Counted from the first letter of the stretch, positions 24,333 through 32,102 are shown. The stretch is DNA of 43,496 bases from CAYPCH01 sp964409165 (GCA_964409165.1 CAYPCH010000013.1:1-43496), one strand, 5' to 3'. Notes: generated by a model not told the origin, from the letters alone. Program-made: numbers and translations.

Positions 24333-25001
24333 TTGGATACAACTTATATATGGAGTTTTGTAAATGGATTTTTAACATTTGTCTCGCCATGTATTCTACC
24401 CATGCTTCCCATTTATTTTTCTTATCTTGCAGGAAGTATTGAAGATGGAAAAGGTGGGGAAAAAAGCGAAAAGGAAAGACTTTTTATCAACTCCATAGGA
24501 TTTGTTATAGGGTTTACCATTGTATTTGTTCTGTTAGGGGCTGCGGCAACTTCATTAGGTAGCTTTCTGAGAAGCTACAGGCAAGAGCTTAAAACTATCA
24601 GCGGTGTTGTAATAATACTGTTTGGGCTGAATTTTATGGGCGTTTTAAGGATAGGCATACTGGATATTGAGAAAAGGTTTGACTACAAATTTGACAGGTT
24701 AAAATTTTTCAGTTCTATTGTATTTGGAATGGTATTTTCCTTCGGATGGACCGGATGCATAGTACAGTTTTTGACTCCGGTTCTTGCCATGGCGGCTGAT
24801 TCTGAGACTTTGGCAAAGGGATTGGTGCTCTTGCTTATTTATTCTTTAGGCTTGGGAGTTCCGTTTATAATATCGGCTATAATATTTGACAAAATTAAAG
24901 GAGCATTCAAGTTTATTAAGAAGAACAGTAGAATTATAAGCATTATTTCAGGAGTGCTTTTGATACTTTTGGGTATTGCTATGATTTTTAGATTTATATA
25001 A
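24333..25001 (+). CDS. ccdA: CcdA-like thiol-disulfide membrane transporter
   Basis: About 222 residues from a TTG at 24333, placed by GGAAGGTGG 8 bases upstream; a GTG at 24321 is an alternative. The protein has six TM segments. The redox cysteines are in FVSPCILPMLP in TM1 and GWTGCIVQFL in TM4, the conserved CcdA/DsbD positions. It passes electrons from cytoplasmic thioredoxin to the outside. It is the first gene of an apparent operon with a TlpA-like lipoprotein 31 bases downstream, and likely reduces that lipoprotein, which then keeps extracytoplasmic disulfides or cytochrome-like cysteines reduced. Confidence 0.9.
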   Translation: MDTTYIWSFVNGFLTFVSPCILPMLPIYFSYLAGSIEDGKGGEKSEKERLFINSIGFVIGFTIVFVLLGAAATSLGSFLRSYRQELKTISGVVIILFGLNFMGVLRIGILDIEKRFDYKFDRLKFFSSIVFGMVFSFGWTGCIVQFLTPVLAMAADSETLAKGLVLLLIYSLGLGVPFIISAIIFDKIKGAFKFIKKNSRIISIISGVLLILLGIAMIFRFI

Positions 25002-25032
25002 GGTTAGAATAAATTTATAGGAGAAGAGATAT

Positions 25033-25671
25033 ATGATAAAGAAATGGAGAACTGTTTTATTTACAGGATTGCTTGCACTTGTTTTTATTTTTTCATATAC
25101 TGCATGTAATAGCGATAAGTTAAGTGGCAATCAACCGGAAAGCGGCGGTCAAACTCAACCGGAAGATCCGATCAAAGACAATGGCGGTGCAGCTGCTACT
25201 GGCAGTGCTATTATGGCGCCGGATTTTACACTAACTGACTTTGATGCTAAAGAAGTGAGTTTGTCCGATTTTAGAGGCAAGGTAGTGATATTGAATTTCT
25301 GGGCATCATGGTGTCCCCCTTGCAAAGCTGAAATGCCTGACTTTGACAAGGTGAACAGGAAACTTATAGAAGGGGGAGGCGATGCAGTGATATTGACCGT
25401 AAACCTTACAGATGGGCGTAGGGAAACTGAGGAAAAGGCAAGAAACTTCATCAGGGACAACGATTACTCTTTGTATGTGTTAATGGATAAGCAGGGGGAG
25501 GCTGCAAATGCTTATAATGTTTCAGTCATTCCGACAACATACATTATTAACAGGGATGGAAGCCAATACACATATATGGGTAAAGGTAATATCAAGTATA
25601 AATATTTTGAGGGTTCAATAGATGAAGAGACATTGTTGGATATATTGAACCAATTGGAAGTAAAACTTTAA
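25033..25671 (+). CDS. TlpA/ResA-like thioredoxin-fold lipoprotein
   Basis: A 212-residue protein. A signal peptide ends with lipobox SYTAC, so it is a membrane-anchored lipoprotein. An acidic, Gly/Pro-rich linker (about 27-60) follows. The thioredoxin fold of the TlpA/ResA type starts APDFTLTDFDAKEVSLSDFRGKVVILNFWASWC, with the redox pair Cys94-Pro-Pro-Cys97 and cis-Pro in VIPTTY. In Bacillus, ResA and relatives accept electrons from CcdA, and the gene here is directly after ccdA. It therefore acts on the outer face as a reductant. Its exact substrates are unknown. Confidence 0.92.
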   Translation: MIKKWRTVLFTGLLALVFIFSYTACNSDKLSGNQPESGGQTQPEDPIKDNGGAAATGSAIMAPDFTLTDFDAKEVSLSDFRGKVVILNFWASWCPPCKAEMPDFDKVNRKLIEGGGDAVILTVNLTDGRRETEEKARNFIRDNDYSLYVLMDKQGEAANAYNVSVIPTTYIINRDGSQYTYMGKGNIKYKYFEGSIDEETLLDILNQLEVKL

Positions 25672-25693
25672 AAGCATTTTCAGGAGGTGCGGT

Positions 25694-26971
25694 ATGAACG
25701 ATAAAATAATCTATTCTGATGCCGATAGTTTTGAAACAGAGGTACTCAAGAGCAATGTTCCCGTTATTGTGGAGTTTTACACAGATGACTGTCCTATGTG
25801 TGTTGCGTTGGCTCCTGTGCTTGATAGAATGACTGAAAAATACGGCGGGCATATAAAATTTGTCAGGATTCACCGTCAGCAGAATAGGCAGCTTGCCGAG
25901 AGTCTTAACGTAAAAAGCAGTCCGACTGTTTTGTTTTATAAAGACGGACAGGAGGTTTGCTCAAGGCTGAGCGGTTATATTGGAAATATTGAACTCAAGC
26001 AGGCTGTTGAGAGTATTATAGACGGCAAGTGTGAAAGGAAGGAAAGGCAGAAGGTGCACTGCGACCTTCTGATACTTGGAGGAGGACCAGCAGGATTATC
26101 TGCTGCCATTTATGCAGCCCGTGCAAAACTTATGACTGTTGTTGTGGAGGAAGGACTTGTAGGAGGTCAGGTTGCTACAACCTTCCATGTAGCCAACTAT
26201 CCTGGAACCAACGGAGTGGTGCGGGGGATAGATCTTATGGAAAATATGAAGAAACAGGCTTTGGATTTTGGAACTCGGATTGACGATATGAAAGAAGTAT
26301 TCGAGATTGATTTTTTAGGAGAAGAAAAGTATATTAAGGCAGAAGATACTGACTATTATGCCAAAGCAGTGATAATTGCCACGGGAGCATCTCCAAGGAA
26401 GCTTCCGGCAGAAGGAGAAGGAGAGTATAGGGGTAGAGGGGTGCACTATTGCGCAACCTGTGACGGAGCCATGTACCAAGATGCAAATGTGCTTGTTATC
26501 GGAGGCGGTAACTCAGCAGTTGAAGAAGCTGTATTTCTCACCCGTTATGTCAGGCAGGTGACAATAATCCATCAGCTTGACCATTTCCAGGCTTCAAAAT
26601 CATCGCAGGAGGAAGTTTTTAAAAATCCCAATATAAATGTTATGTGGAACAGTAAAGTTAGAAAGGTAAGCGGGGATACTTTCTTAAAGAGTGTTACGAT
26701 TGAAGATTTGAAAACAAAGGAAATGAGAGAGATGGAAACGGATGGAGTTTTTGTTTATATCGGAATGCAGCCGAAGACTGAACTTTTCAAGGAAGCTGTA
26801 AAATTAAGCGAATCTGGATACATTATTGTGGACAGCGATATGAAGACCAGTATTGAAGGAGTTTTTGCAGCAGGTGATGTAATAGACAAGAAAATAAGAC
26901 AGATTGCGACAGCCACAGGAGATGGAGTTGTAGCCGGAATAATGGCTGAAAGATTCATTAATGGAAAGTAG
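25694..26971 (+). CDS. Thioredoxin-thioredoxin reductase fusion protein
   Basis: A 425-residue natural fusion. Residues 1-105 form a thioredoxin domain with active site Cys33-Pro-Met-Cys36 in place of the usual CGPC. After a short Lys/Glu linker, residues 115-425 form a TrxB-type flavoprotein with LILGGGPAGLSAA (FAD), catalytic pair C253-A-T-C256 (HYCATCDG), NVLVIGGGNSAVEEA for the pyridine nucleotide and VFAAGDVID. The HRRxxxR motif that binds the 2'-phosphate of NADPH is absent: HQLDHFQA stands there. NADH or another donor may therefore be preferred. RBS AGGAGGTG. Cytoplasmic. It can supply electrons to CcdA; the thioredoxin domain may be its own substrate. Confidence 0.93.
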   Translation: MNDKIIYSDADSFETEVLKSNVPVIVEFYTDDCPMCVALAPVLDRMTEKYGGHIKFVRIHRQQNRQLAESLNVKSSPTVLFYKDGQEVCSRLSGYIGNIELKQAVESIIDGKCERKERQKVHCDLLILGGGPAGLSAAIYAARAKLMTVVVEEGLVGGQVATTFHVANYPGTNGVVRGIDLMENMKKQALDFGTRIDDMKEVFEIDFLGEEKYIKAEDTDYYAKAVIIATGASPRKLPAEGEGEYRGRGVHYCATCDGAMYQDANVLVIGGGNSAVEEAVFLTRYVRQVTIIHQLDHFQASKSSQEEVFKNPNINVMWNSKVRKVSGDTFLKSVTIEDLKTKEMREMETDGVFVYIGMQPKTELFKEAVKLSESGYIIVDSDMKTSIEGVFAAGDVIDKKIRQIATATGDGVVAGIMAERFINGK

Positions 26972-27012
26972 AAATGCCGATAGATGTTGAAGAACATGTC
27001 AATCAAGTATAC

Positions 27013-27040
27013 AATATTAATCACGGAAGTGAAAAATATT
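27013..27040 (+). repeat. Dispersed hairpin element, copy F (short)
   Basis: ATATTAATCACGGAAGTGA followed by AAAAATATT. Only the first module is present, with TCAC-GGAA-GTGA as a small hairpin. It lies 27 bases before the second TrxR-like gene. Confidence 0.4.
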
Positions 27041-27066
27041 ATTAAGAAACAAGGGGTATAATAAAT

Positions 27067-27939
27067 ATGTACGATGTGATAATAATAGGCAAAGGTCCTG
27101 CCGGTATATCCGCTTCCCTTTACACTGTCAGAGCAAATCTGAGAACTCTTATTGTAGGAAAGGGCGACAGTGCTTTGAAGAAAGCAGAAAAAATCGAGAA
27201 CTACTATGGATTTTCACAGGTCATAAGTGGAAAACAGCTTCTGGAAGAGGGAGAAAAACAGGCTTTAAGACTTGGAGCAGAGATAGTAACCAATGAAGTT
27301 ATAGTTATAGAGAAAAATGACTTTTTTGAGGTGCTGACACCAGACGCAAAGTATACCTCAAAGGCTGTTCTCATGGCAACCGGTCAGCCGCTTAATAAAG
27401 TAAGAATAGACAATTTGCATGCTTTTGAGGGCAGGGGAGTAAGTTACTGCACTACCTGCGACGGATTTTTTTACAACAATCTTAAAGTTGGAGTTTTAGG
27501 ATATAAGGATTATGTTGTCCACGAGGCGCAGGAGCTTTTGTCATACACAAAGCATATAACTGTTTTTACTAATGGCAAACAACTTGAACTATCAGAGAAA
27601 TATGCTCAGGAAGTTAAACAGTTTAATGTAAACACAAAAGAGATTTTAAGGGTTGACGGTTCCGAGTTTTTGCAGAAAGTGATTTTCAAGGATGAAACAA
27701 GCGAAGAAATAGACGGTTTGTTCATTGCCTATGATAGTCCGTCAAGTGTAGAGTTTGCAAGGAAGTTAGGAATAATTGTTGATGAAAACGCTATAGTTGC
27801 GGACAGACAGCAGCAGACAAACTTGGAAGGTCTGTTTGCGGCAGGAGACTGCACCGGTGGTTTCAAGCAGATATCGACAGCTGTCGGTCAGGGTGCTGTA
27901 GCAGGTAAAAAGATTGTTGAGTATATAAGAAGTTTGTAA
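27067..27939 (+). CDS. Thioredoxin reductase-like flavoprotein with degenerate NADPH site (possible ferredoxin-dependent type)
   Basis: A 290-residue TrxB-fold protein. FAD motifs IIIGKGPAGISAS at the N-terminus and LFAAGDCTGG near the end are intact, as is the catalytic pair C128-T-T-C131 (YCTTCDG). The pyridine-nucleotide motif, normally GxGxxA, reads KVGVLGYKDYVVHEA, and the HRRxxxR region reads TVFTNGKQLELS. Both NADPH determinants are thus missing. This combination matches ferredoxin-linked flavin thioredoxin reductases (FFTR) described from clostridia and some cyanobacteria, in which ferredoxin is the donor. The start has a weak RBS (AAGGGG). It sits between the fusion reductase and a glutaredoxin. 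Confidence 0.85.
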   Translation: MYDVIIIGKGPAGISASLYTVRANLRTLIVGKGDSALKKAEKIENYYGFSQVISGKQLLEEGEKQALRLGAEIVTNEVIVIEKNDFFEVLTPDAKYTSKAVLMATGQPLNKVRIDNLHAFEGRGVSYCTTCDGFFYNNLKVGVLGYKDYVVHEAQELLSYTKHITVFTNGKQLELSEKYAQEVKQFNVNTKEILRVDGSEFLQKVIFKDETSEEIDGLFIAYDSPSSVEFARKLGIIVDENAIVADRQQQTNLEGLFAAGDCTGGFKQISTAVGQGAVAGKKIVEYIRSL

Positions 27940-27978
27940 TCTGGCAGTTAATAATTCAATTTTAGGAGGATTTTTAAA

Positions 27979-28206
27979 ATGGATGTTAAAATTTATTCCA
28001 CACCTACATGTCCTTATTGTACAATGGCAAAAAAATATCTTGATACAAAGAACATAAGCTATGAGGAGTATGATGTTTCGGTAGATAAGAATGCGGCAAG
28101 CGATATGGTCAGTAAATCTGGACAAAGGGGAGTTCCTGTTCTGGACATTGATGGAAACATTATAGTAGGCTTTGATAAGGATAGAATAGACAGCCTTATT
28201 TCCTAA
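27979..28206 (+). CDS. Glutaredoxin-like protein, CPYC type (YruB/NrdH-like)
   Basis: A 75-residue protein with a thioredoxin fold. The active pair is Cys11-Pro-Tyr-Cys14 (STPTCPYCTMAKKYL) and the cis-Pro is in GQRGVPVLDIDG, with the typical GFDKDRIDSLI end of the GlrX/YruB subfamily. Such proteins take electrons from thioredoxin reductase rather than glutathione. AGGAGG lies before the ATG. It is the last clear member of the redox operon and could be the direct partner of the preceding FFTR-like enzyme. Confidence 0.9.
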   Translation: MDVKIYSTPTCPYCTMAKKYLDTKNISYEEYDVSVDKNAASDMVSKSGQRGVPVLDIDGNIIVGFDKDRIDSLIS

Positions 28207-28318
28207 GACTTAAAAACTGTTAACATAAATTGGCTGGTTTATTTTATTGATTTTAAGTATGCATAGTGATAGAATTATAACAATATATATTTATTTATGT
28301 GTTATTTGCTATTATGTT

Positions 28319-28342
28319 TCTTGGAGTGAAATGAAAGAGGCA
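28319..28342 (+). repeat. Repeat R, copy 1
   Basis: TCTTGGAGTGAAATGAAAGAGG followed by CA. The same sequence with a CC start flanks the assembly gap at 28562 and 28685. CCTCTT and AAGAGG can pair around 12 bases. Confidence 0.75.
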
Positions 28343-28420
28343 TAATTGAATAATCATGATGAATACCCATGATAGGTACGGAATTTTATTATTCCAATAA
28401 GGAAAGGATGAGGAAATGAT

Positions 28421-28528
28421 ATGAGTGCTGAAGCAAGCTGTAAACATGTTTTTGAACGGCACTTTCATGTTGTCTCCTGTTGTAGTTGTCATAAATTTCA
28501 TTATTATATTGTATTAGTGACCCTGTGA
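28421..28528 (+). CDS. Possible Cys/His-rich small ORF or leader peptide (35 aa)
   Basis: An ATG at 28421 follows GGAAAGGATGAGG. The frame gives a 35-residue peptide with four Cys and five His, including HVVSCCSCHKFH. Its TGA (28526-28528) lies inside the left arm of a ten-pair hairpin (28520-28544) followed by a T-rich stretch. This geometry resembles an attenuator leader in which a stalled or terminating ribosome controls the hairpin. There is no homologue I recognise, and the frame may be chance. It lies between the glutaredoxin and the gap. Confidence 0.3.
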   Translation: MSAEASCKHVFERHFHVVSCCSCHKFHYYIVLVTL

Positions 28529-28556
28529 CTTTATGTCATGGGGTTTCATTATTTTG
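28520..28556 (+). terminator. Terminator-like hairpin after the redox operon
   Basis: ACCCTGTGAC (28520-28529) pairs with GTCATGGGGT (28535-28544), including two G-U pairs, with a 5-base loop and a TTCATTATTTTGTT tail. It is in the right place to end the ccdA-glutaredoxin transcript. Confidence 0.55.
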
Positions 28557-28560
28557 TTAG

Positions 28561-28760
28561 ACCTCTTGGAGTGAAATGAAAGAGNNNNNNNNNNNNNNNN
28601 NNNNNNNNNNNNNNNNNNNNNNNNNNNNNNNNNNNNNNNNNNNNNNNNNNNNNNNNNNNNNNNNNNNNNNNNNNNNNNNNNNNNCCTCTTGGAGTGAAAT
28701 GAAAGAGGCAAAATTCCGTACCCTCGATGGGTACGAAATTTTGTTAGGCCTCTTGAATGG
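28561..28760. other. Assembly gap (100 N) inside a tandem repeat
   Basis: N from 28585 to 28684. Both sides carry CCTCTTGGAGTGAAATGAAAGAG (28562-28584 and 28685-28707). Right of the gap follows a strong hairpin, AAAATTCCGTACCC-TCGAT-GGGTACGAAATTTT, then TGTTAGGCCTCTTG, the start of another copy. The left side likewise has TTTTGTTAGACCTCTTG. A unit of about 64 bp is implied. Exactly 100 N means the true gap length is unknown. Confidence 0.85.
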
Positions 28761-28771
28761 AGGGATATGAT

Positions 28772-29320
28772 TTGCTGGCAGGAAATACTGTGATTCTGTG
28801 TGAAGATTCTATATTCACGAGCTTGGGGAAGGGAACGCTTACTTTTAATGAGACATTTGAAGAGATAGTTAATTTTGTTAAAGCTGATTTGAACAGTTCT
28901 TATAAGATTTCTATAGGAACCGACTCGCAGGTTGGAATAGGAACGCTTTTTGTGACTTGTATCCATGTTCACAGGGTTGGCAAAGGTGCAATAGGATTCC
29001 TTCACAAGAGTGAACTGGCAAGACCTATAAAGAACCTTAGAGAAAAAATTTATATGGAAACCTGTATCAGCTTACAGCTTGCATATATGTTTGATGATGA
29101 AAAGACAGACAGGATTTACAAGGCATTAGGAAAGAATGGAACGTATAAGAGCAATGAAATAACTTTTGAGTTCCATATTGATATAGGAAAAAAAGGGGAA
29201 ACCAAGTCATTGATAAGCGAAATGGTTGGTATGGTAAAAGGATTGAACTTTGTTCCTAAAATTAAGCCTGACAGCTATTGTGCAAGTAGCTTTGCGGATA
29301 GATATACGAAGGCAATGTAA
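28772..29320 (+). CDS. RNase H-like YkuK family (DUF458) protein
   Basis: About 182 residues. GGAGGG at 28759-28764 supports a TTG start at 28772; the ATG at 28757 has no RBS. The conserved ISIGTDSQ motif, followed by TCIHVHRVGKGAIGF, and later FEFHIDIGKKGETKSLISEMVG carries the acidic residues expected of an RNase H-like fold as in Bacillus YkuK. A carboxy end SFADRYTKAM is typical. Substrate and role are unknown; a nuclease is inferred from fold. The gene starts right after the repeat/gap region, so its real promoter may lie in missing sequence. Confidence 0.85.
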   Translation: MLAGNTVILCEDSIFTSLGKGTLTFNETFEEIVNFVKADLNSSYKISIGTDSQVGIGTLFVTCIHVHRVGKGAIGFLHKSELARPIKNLREKIYMETCISLQLAYMFDDEKTDRIYKALGKNGTYKSNEITFEFHIDIGKKGETKSLISEMVGMVKGLNFVPKIKPDSYCASSFADRYTKAM

Positions 29321-29411
29321 ATTCCAATCCAGTATTTTGTGTAATTTTCATATTAGGTGGTATTAAATTTATCAGTGTATTAAATTATAATAATATGGGA
29401 GAGGTAACTCT

Positions 29412-29479
29412 TGAATAAAAAGCTTTGGGACATCTAGCCCCTCGCTTTTTGCCGGATTTCTTTTCAGGAAATGGCTCTA
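29412..29479 (-). repeat. 70-bp hairpin repeat, copy 2
   Basis: The minus-strand reading starts TTAGAGCCATTTCCTGAAAAG and continues AAATCCGGCAAAAAGC, nearly identical to 12240-12275. The second half diverges but keeps pairing arms (AAAAAGC / GCTTTTT, GGG / CCC). It is downstream of the YkuK-like gene and upstream of the next promoter. Confidence 0.8.
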
Positions 29480-29519
29480 ACAAAATCTTTCGTTGGGTTC
29501 AAAGCAATTTGTTAAAGTA

Positions 29520-29548
29520 TTGACAAACTTGTGTTTATATCGCATAAT
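29520..29548 (+). promoter_or_regulatory. Promoter of the CoA-disulfide reductase gene
   Basis: TTGACA (29520-29525), 17-base spacer, CATAAT (29543-29548). It is followed by an AT-rich leader of about 50 bases with AATAAATAAATAAT and an AGGAGG RBS. This is a near-consensus sigma-A promoter. Confidence 0.75.
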
Positions 29549-29604
29549 TATAATATATAAATAAATAAATAATCAATCAATTAATACAATTAGGAGGTAG
29601 TTAC

Positions 29605-30588
29605 ATGGCAAAAAAAGTTTTGATTATAGGCGGCGTAGCAGGAGGTGCCAGTGCGGCGGCAAGGCTTAGAAGACTTGATGAAGATGCGGAAATTATAATG
29701 TTTGAAAAGGGAGAGTATATTTCCTTTGCCAACTGTGGACTTCCTTATTATATTGGCGAAGTGATAAAGGAAAAGGATAAATTGGTTGTTCAGACTCCTG
29801 AAAAGATGAAGGAAAGGTTCAACATTGATGTAAGGATAAACAGTGAAGTTACGAAGATAGATCCCGACAAAAAAACGGTTGAAGTTATAAATAGACTTGA
29901 GAATAAAACATATACTGAAAGCTACGACAAGCTTGTGCTTTCACCGGGTGCTGACCCTGTTAAGCCTCCTTTGCCCGGAATGGATTCTTCAAGGATATTT
30001 ACTTTGAGAAATATTCCTGACACTTACAGGATAAAGGATTATGTTGATACCATGAAGCCGAAGAGGGCAGTAGTTGTGGGAGCAGGATTTATTGGACTTG
30101 AGGTTGCCGAAAATCTCCATGCCCGTGGTGTGAAGGTTACTGTCGTTGAACTGGCGGAGCATGTTATAGGACCGCTGGATTATGATATGGCGGCAATAGT
30201 TCATCAGCATATGAAATCAAAGGAGGTTGAGTTTTACCTTAAAGATGCGGTTAAAGCATTAAGTCATACAGACAACTGTACAATAGTGGAACTTACTAGC
30301 GGAAGGTCTTTAAAGACCGATATGGTTATCATGGGTATAGGCGTGAGACCTGAGTCAAAACTTGCGGCTGAAGCCGGTCTTAAAATAGGTGAAACCCGGG
30401 GAATACTTGTTGATGAGTACATGAGAACTTCTAACCCGGATATATATGCTGTCGGTGACGCCGTTGAGGTGACAGACTATATAAGCGGAAGACCTGCTCT
30501 TATACCGTTGGCAGGACCGGCAAACAAACAGGGAAGAATTGCAGCCAACAACATATGTGGAATGGAGGAAAAATATGAGGGTACTTAG
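29605..30588 (+). CDS. CoA-disulfide reductase-like flavoprotein, N-terminal part ended by an in-frame TAG
   Basis: A 327-residue open part of a larger gene. It has VLIIGGVAGGASAAARLRR (FAD), the single redox-active Cys in ISFANCGLPYYIG, VVVGAGFIGLEVAE (pyridine nucleotide) and IYAVGDAVEV. The Cys-based single-cysteine mechanism is that of CoA-disulfide or polysulfide reductase. The TAG at 30586-30588 interrupts KYEGT-stop-GTSIVKVFD, where relatives usually have a Gln, so a CAG-to-TAG change is the likely event. The reading frame after the TAG is the same (30649 is in frame). If the stop is real, the C-terminal dimerisation domain and all later domains are lost from this product. Confidence 0.88.
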   Translation: MAKKVLIIGGVAGGASAAARLRRLDEDAEIIMFEKGEYISFANCGLPYYIGEVIKEKDKLVVQTPEKMKERFNIDVRINSEVTKIDPDKKTVEVINRLENKTYTESYDKLVLSPGADPVKPPLPGMDSSRIFTLRNIPDTYRIKDYVDTMKPKRAVVVGAGFIGLEVAENLHARGVKVTVVELAEHVIGPLDYDMAAIVHQHMKSKEVEFYLKDAVKALSHTDNCTIVELTSGRSLKTDMVIMGIGVRPESKLAAEAGLKIGETRGILVDEYMRTSNPDIYAVGDAVEVTDYISGRPALIPLAGPANKQGRIAANNICGMEEKYEGT

Positions 30589-30648
30589 GGCACTTCAATT
30601 GTAAAGGTTTTTGACATTACAGTTGCAATTACCGGGAACAATGAAAAG

Positions 30649-32073
30649 ATGCTGATAAGAAACGGTATTGAGTATGAAAAATCCTTTACCCATTCACCTT
30701 CCCACGCAGGATATTACCCGGGGGCAATTCCCATGGCAATAAAGCTTATATTTGATAAAAAGACCGGAAAGGTTTTAGGCTCTCAGATAATAGGGTATGA
30801 GGGTGTGGATAAAAGGATTGATGTTATAGCGACTGCAATACGTGCAGGTATGACGGTGTTCGATATGGAGAAGCTTGAACTTGCATATGCTCCTCCATAT
30901 TCATCTGCAAAAGACCCGGTAAATATAGCTGGATATACGGCTGCGAATATTATCAAGGGAGACAATGAAGTATTTCATTGGAGAGATGTAGCTTCACTAG
31001 ATTCAAAAAAAGCTGTTCTTATTGACGTAAGGGATAGAATGGAATATGATTTAGGTACTATTGAAGGAGCTGTCAATATTCCGGTGGATGAGCTGAGGGA
31101 AAGACTTGATGAAATTCCAAAGGATAAAGAATTGTATTTGTTCTGCCAGGTTGGTTTGAGAGGATATATTGCCTACAAAATTCTGAAGCAGAAGGGATTT
31201 AAGGTTGTCAGAAACTTGAGCGGAGGCTACAAGACATATCAGCTCGCAGTACAGAAACAGGCAAATGAGGATATTTATGAGTATGACAAGATAATGAAGG
31301 ATGATGCTATAAAACCAGTAGACTGCGGCTCAAATGGTTGTAAAGCTGATGCGGATATACAGGTGGATGCGTGCGGGCTTCAGTGTCCCGGACCCATTAT
31401 GCAGGTTTACAACACCATAAAGTCGATGAATTATGGGGAGGTTTTGCAGGTAACAGCTACTGACCCCGGATTTCAGGCGGATATAAAGTCTTGGTGTGAG
31501 AAGATGGGAAACAGGCTCATAAGCTTGAACTATGAAAATAACGTTTTTACAGCTTTTATTAAGAAGGAAATGGCATTGGAGACTTCAGTTGAGCATCAAA
31601 GGAATAACTCAAAGACAATGGTTATATTCAGCAACGAGCTTGATAAGGCTATTGCTTCTTTTATCATTGCAAACGGTGCAGCTTCCATGGGAAGAAAAGT
31701 TACCTTGTTCTTTACTTTCTGGGGATTGAATATTTTGAGAAAGCATGATAAAGTAACTGTAAAAAAGGACTTGATCGCTAAAATGTTCGGAATGATGATG
31801 CCGAGAGGTTCAAAAAAGCTTTCCCTTTCCAAAATGAACATGGGAGGAATGGGTTCGAAGATGATAAGGCATATAATGGAGAAAAAGAATGTATCTTCTC
31901 TTGAAGAACTTATGGAGCAGGCAAAAGCAAACGGAATTAATCTTGTTGCATGCAACATGTCCATGGATATTATGGGAATAAAGAAGGAAGAGCTTATAGA
32001 CGGTGTTGAAATCGGAGGGGTAGCTACTTTTTTGGGTTCTGCAGAAGAGTCCGATATGAGTTTGTTTATATAG
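30649..32073 (+). CDS. Downstream half of the same gene: CoADR C-terminus, rhodanese, TusA and DsrE-like domains
   Basis: 474 residues in frame with the upstream part. Order: the end of the reductase fold (about 1-95, THSPSHAGYYPGA and LAYAPPYSSAKDPVN), a rhodanese domain (about 105-205) with the active Cys in LFCQVGLRGY, a TusA/SirA domain (about 230-300) with DACGLQCPGPIMQ, and a DsrE/DsrF-like domain to the end (TMVIFSNELDKAIASFIIANGAASMGRKV). In full-length relatives all are one chain that moves sulfane sulfur from disulfides or polysulfides to TusA. Without the TAG the gene would encode 822 residues. The ATG at 30649 has only a weak upstream RBS. Confidence 0.85.
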   Translation: MLIRNGIEYEKSFTHSPSHAGYYPGAIPMAIKLIFDKKTGKVLGSQIIGYEGVDKRIDVIATAIRAGMTVFDMEKLELAYAPPYSSAKDPVNIAGYTAANIIKGDNEVFHWRDVASLDSKKAVLIDVRDRMEYDLGTIEGAVNIPVDELRERLDEIPKDKELYLFCQVGLRGYIAYKILKQKGFKVVRNLSGGYKTYQLAVQKQANEDIYEYDKIMKDDAIKPVDCGSNGCKADADIQVDACGLQCPGPIMQVYNTIKSMNYGEVLQVTATDPGFQADIKSWCEKMGNRLISLNYENNVFTAFIKKEMALETSVEHQRNNSKTMVIFSNELDKAIASFIIANGAASMGRKVTLFFTFWGLNILRKHDKVTVKKDLIAKMFGMMMPRGSKKLSLSKMNMGGMGSKMIRHIMEKKNVSSLEELMEQAKANGINLVACNMSMDIMGIKKEELIDGVEIGGVATFLGSAEESDMSLFI

Positions 32074-32102
32074 TTAAAGCCTTGATTTGTTCAAATTGTA
32101 AA

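Noticed and set aside
28562..28707. CRISPR array around the assembly gap
   Set aside because: Repeat copies are few, spacing is unequal (about 240 and 124 bases), the unit contains its own large hairpin, and no cas gene is in the window.
31532..31729. 65-codon overlapping frame inside the rhodanese/TusA/DsrE gene
   Set aside because: It is a shadow frame of the conserved protein; no RBS or separate features.
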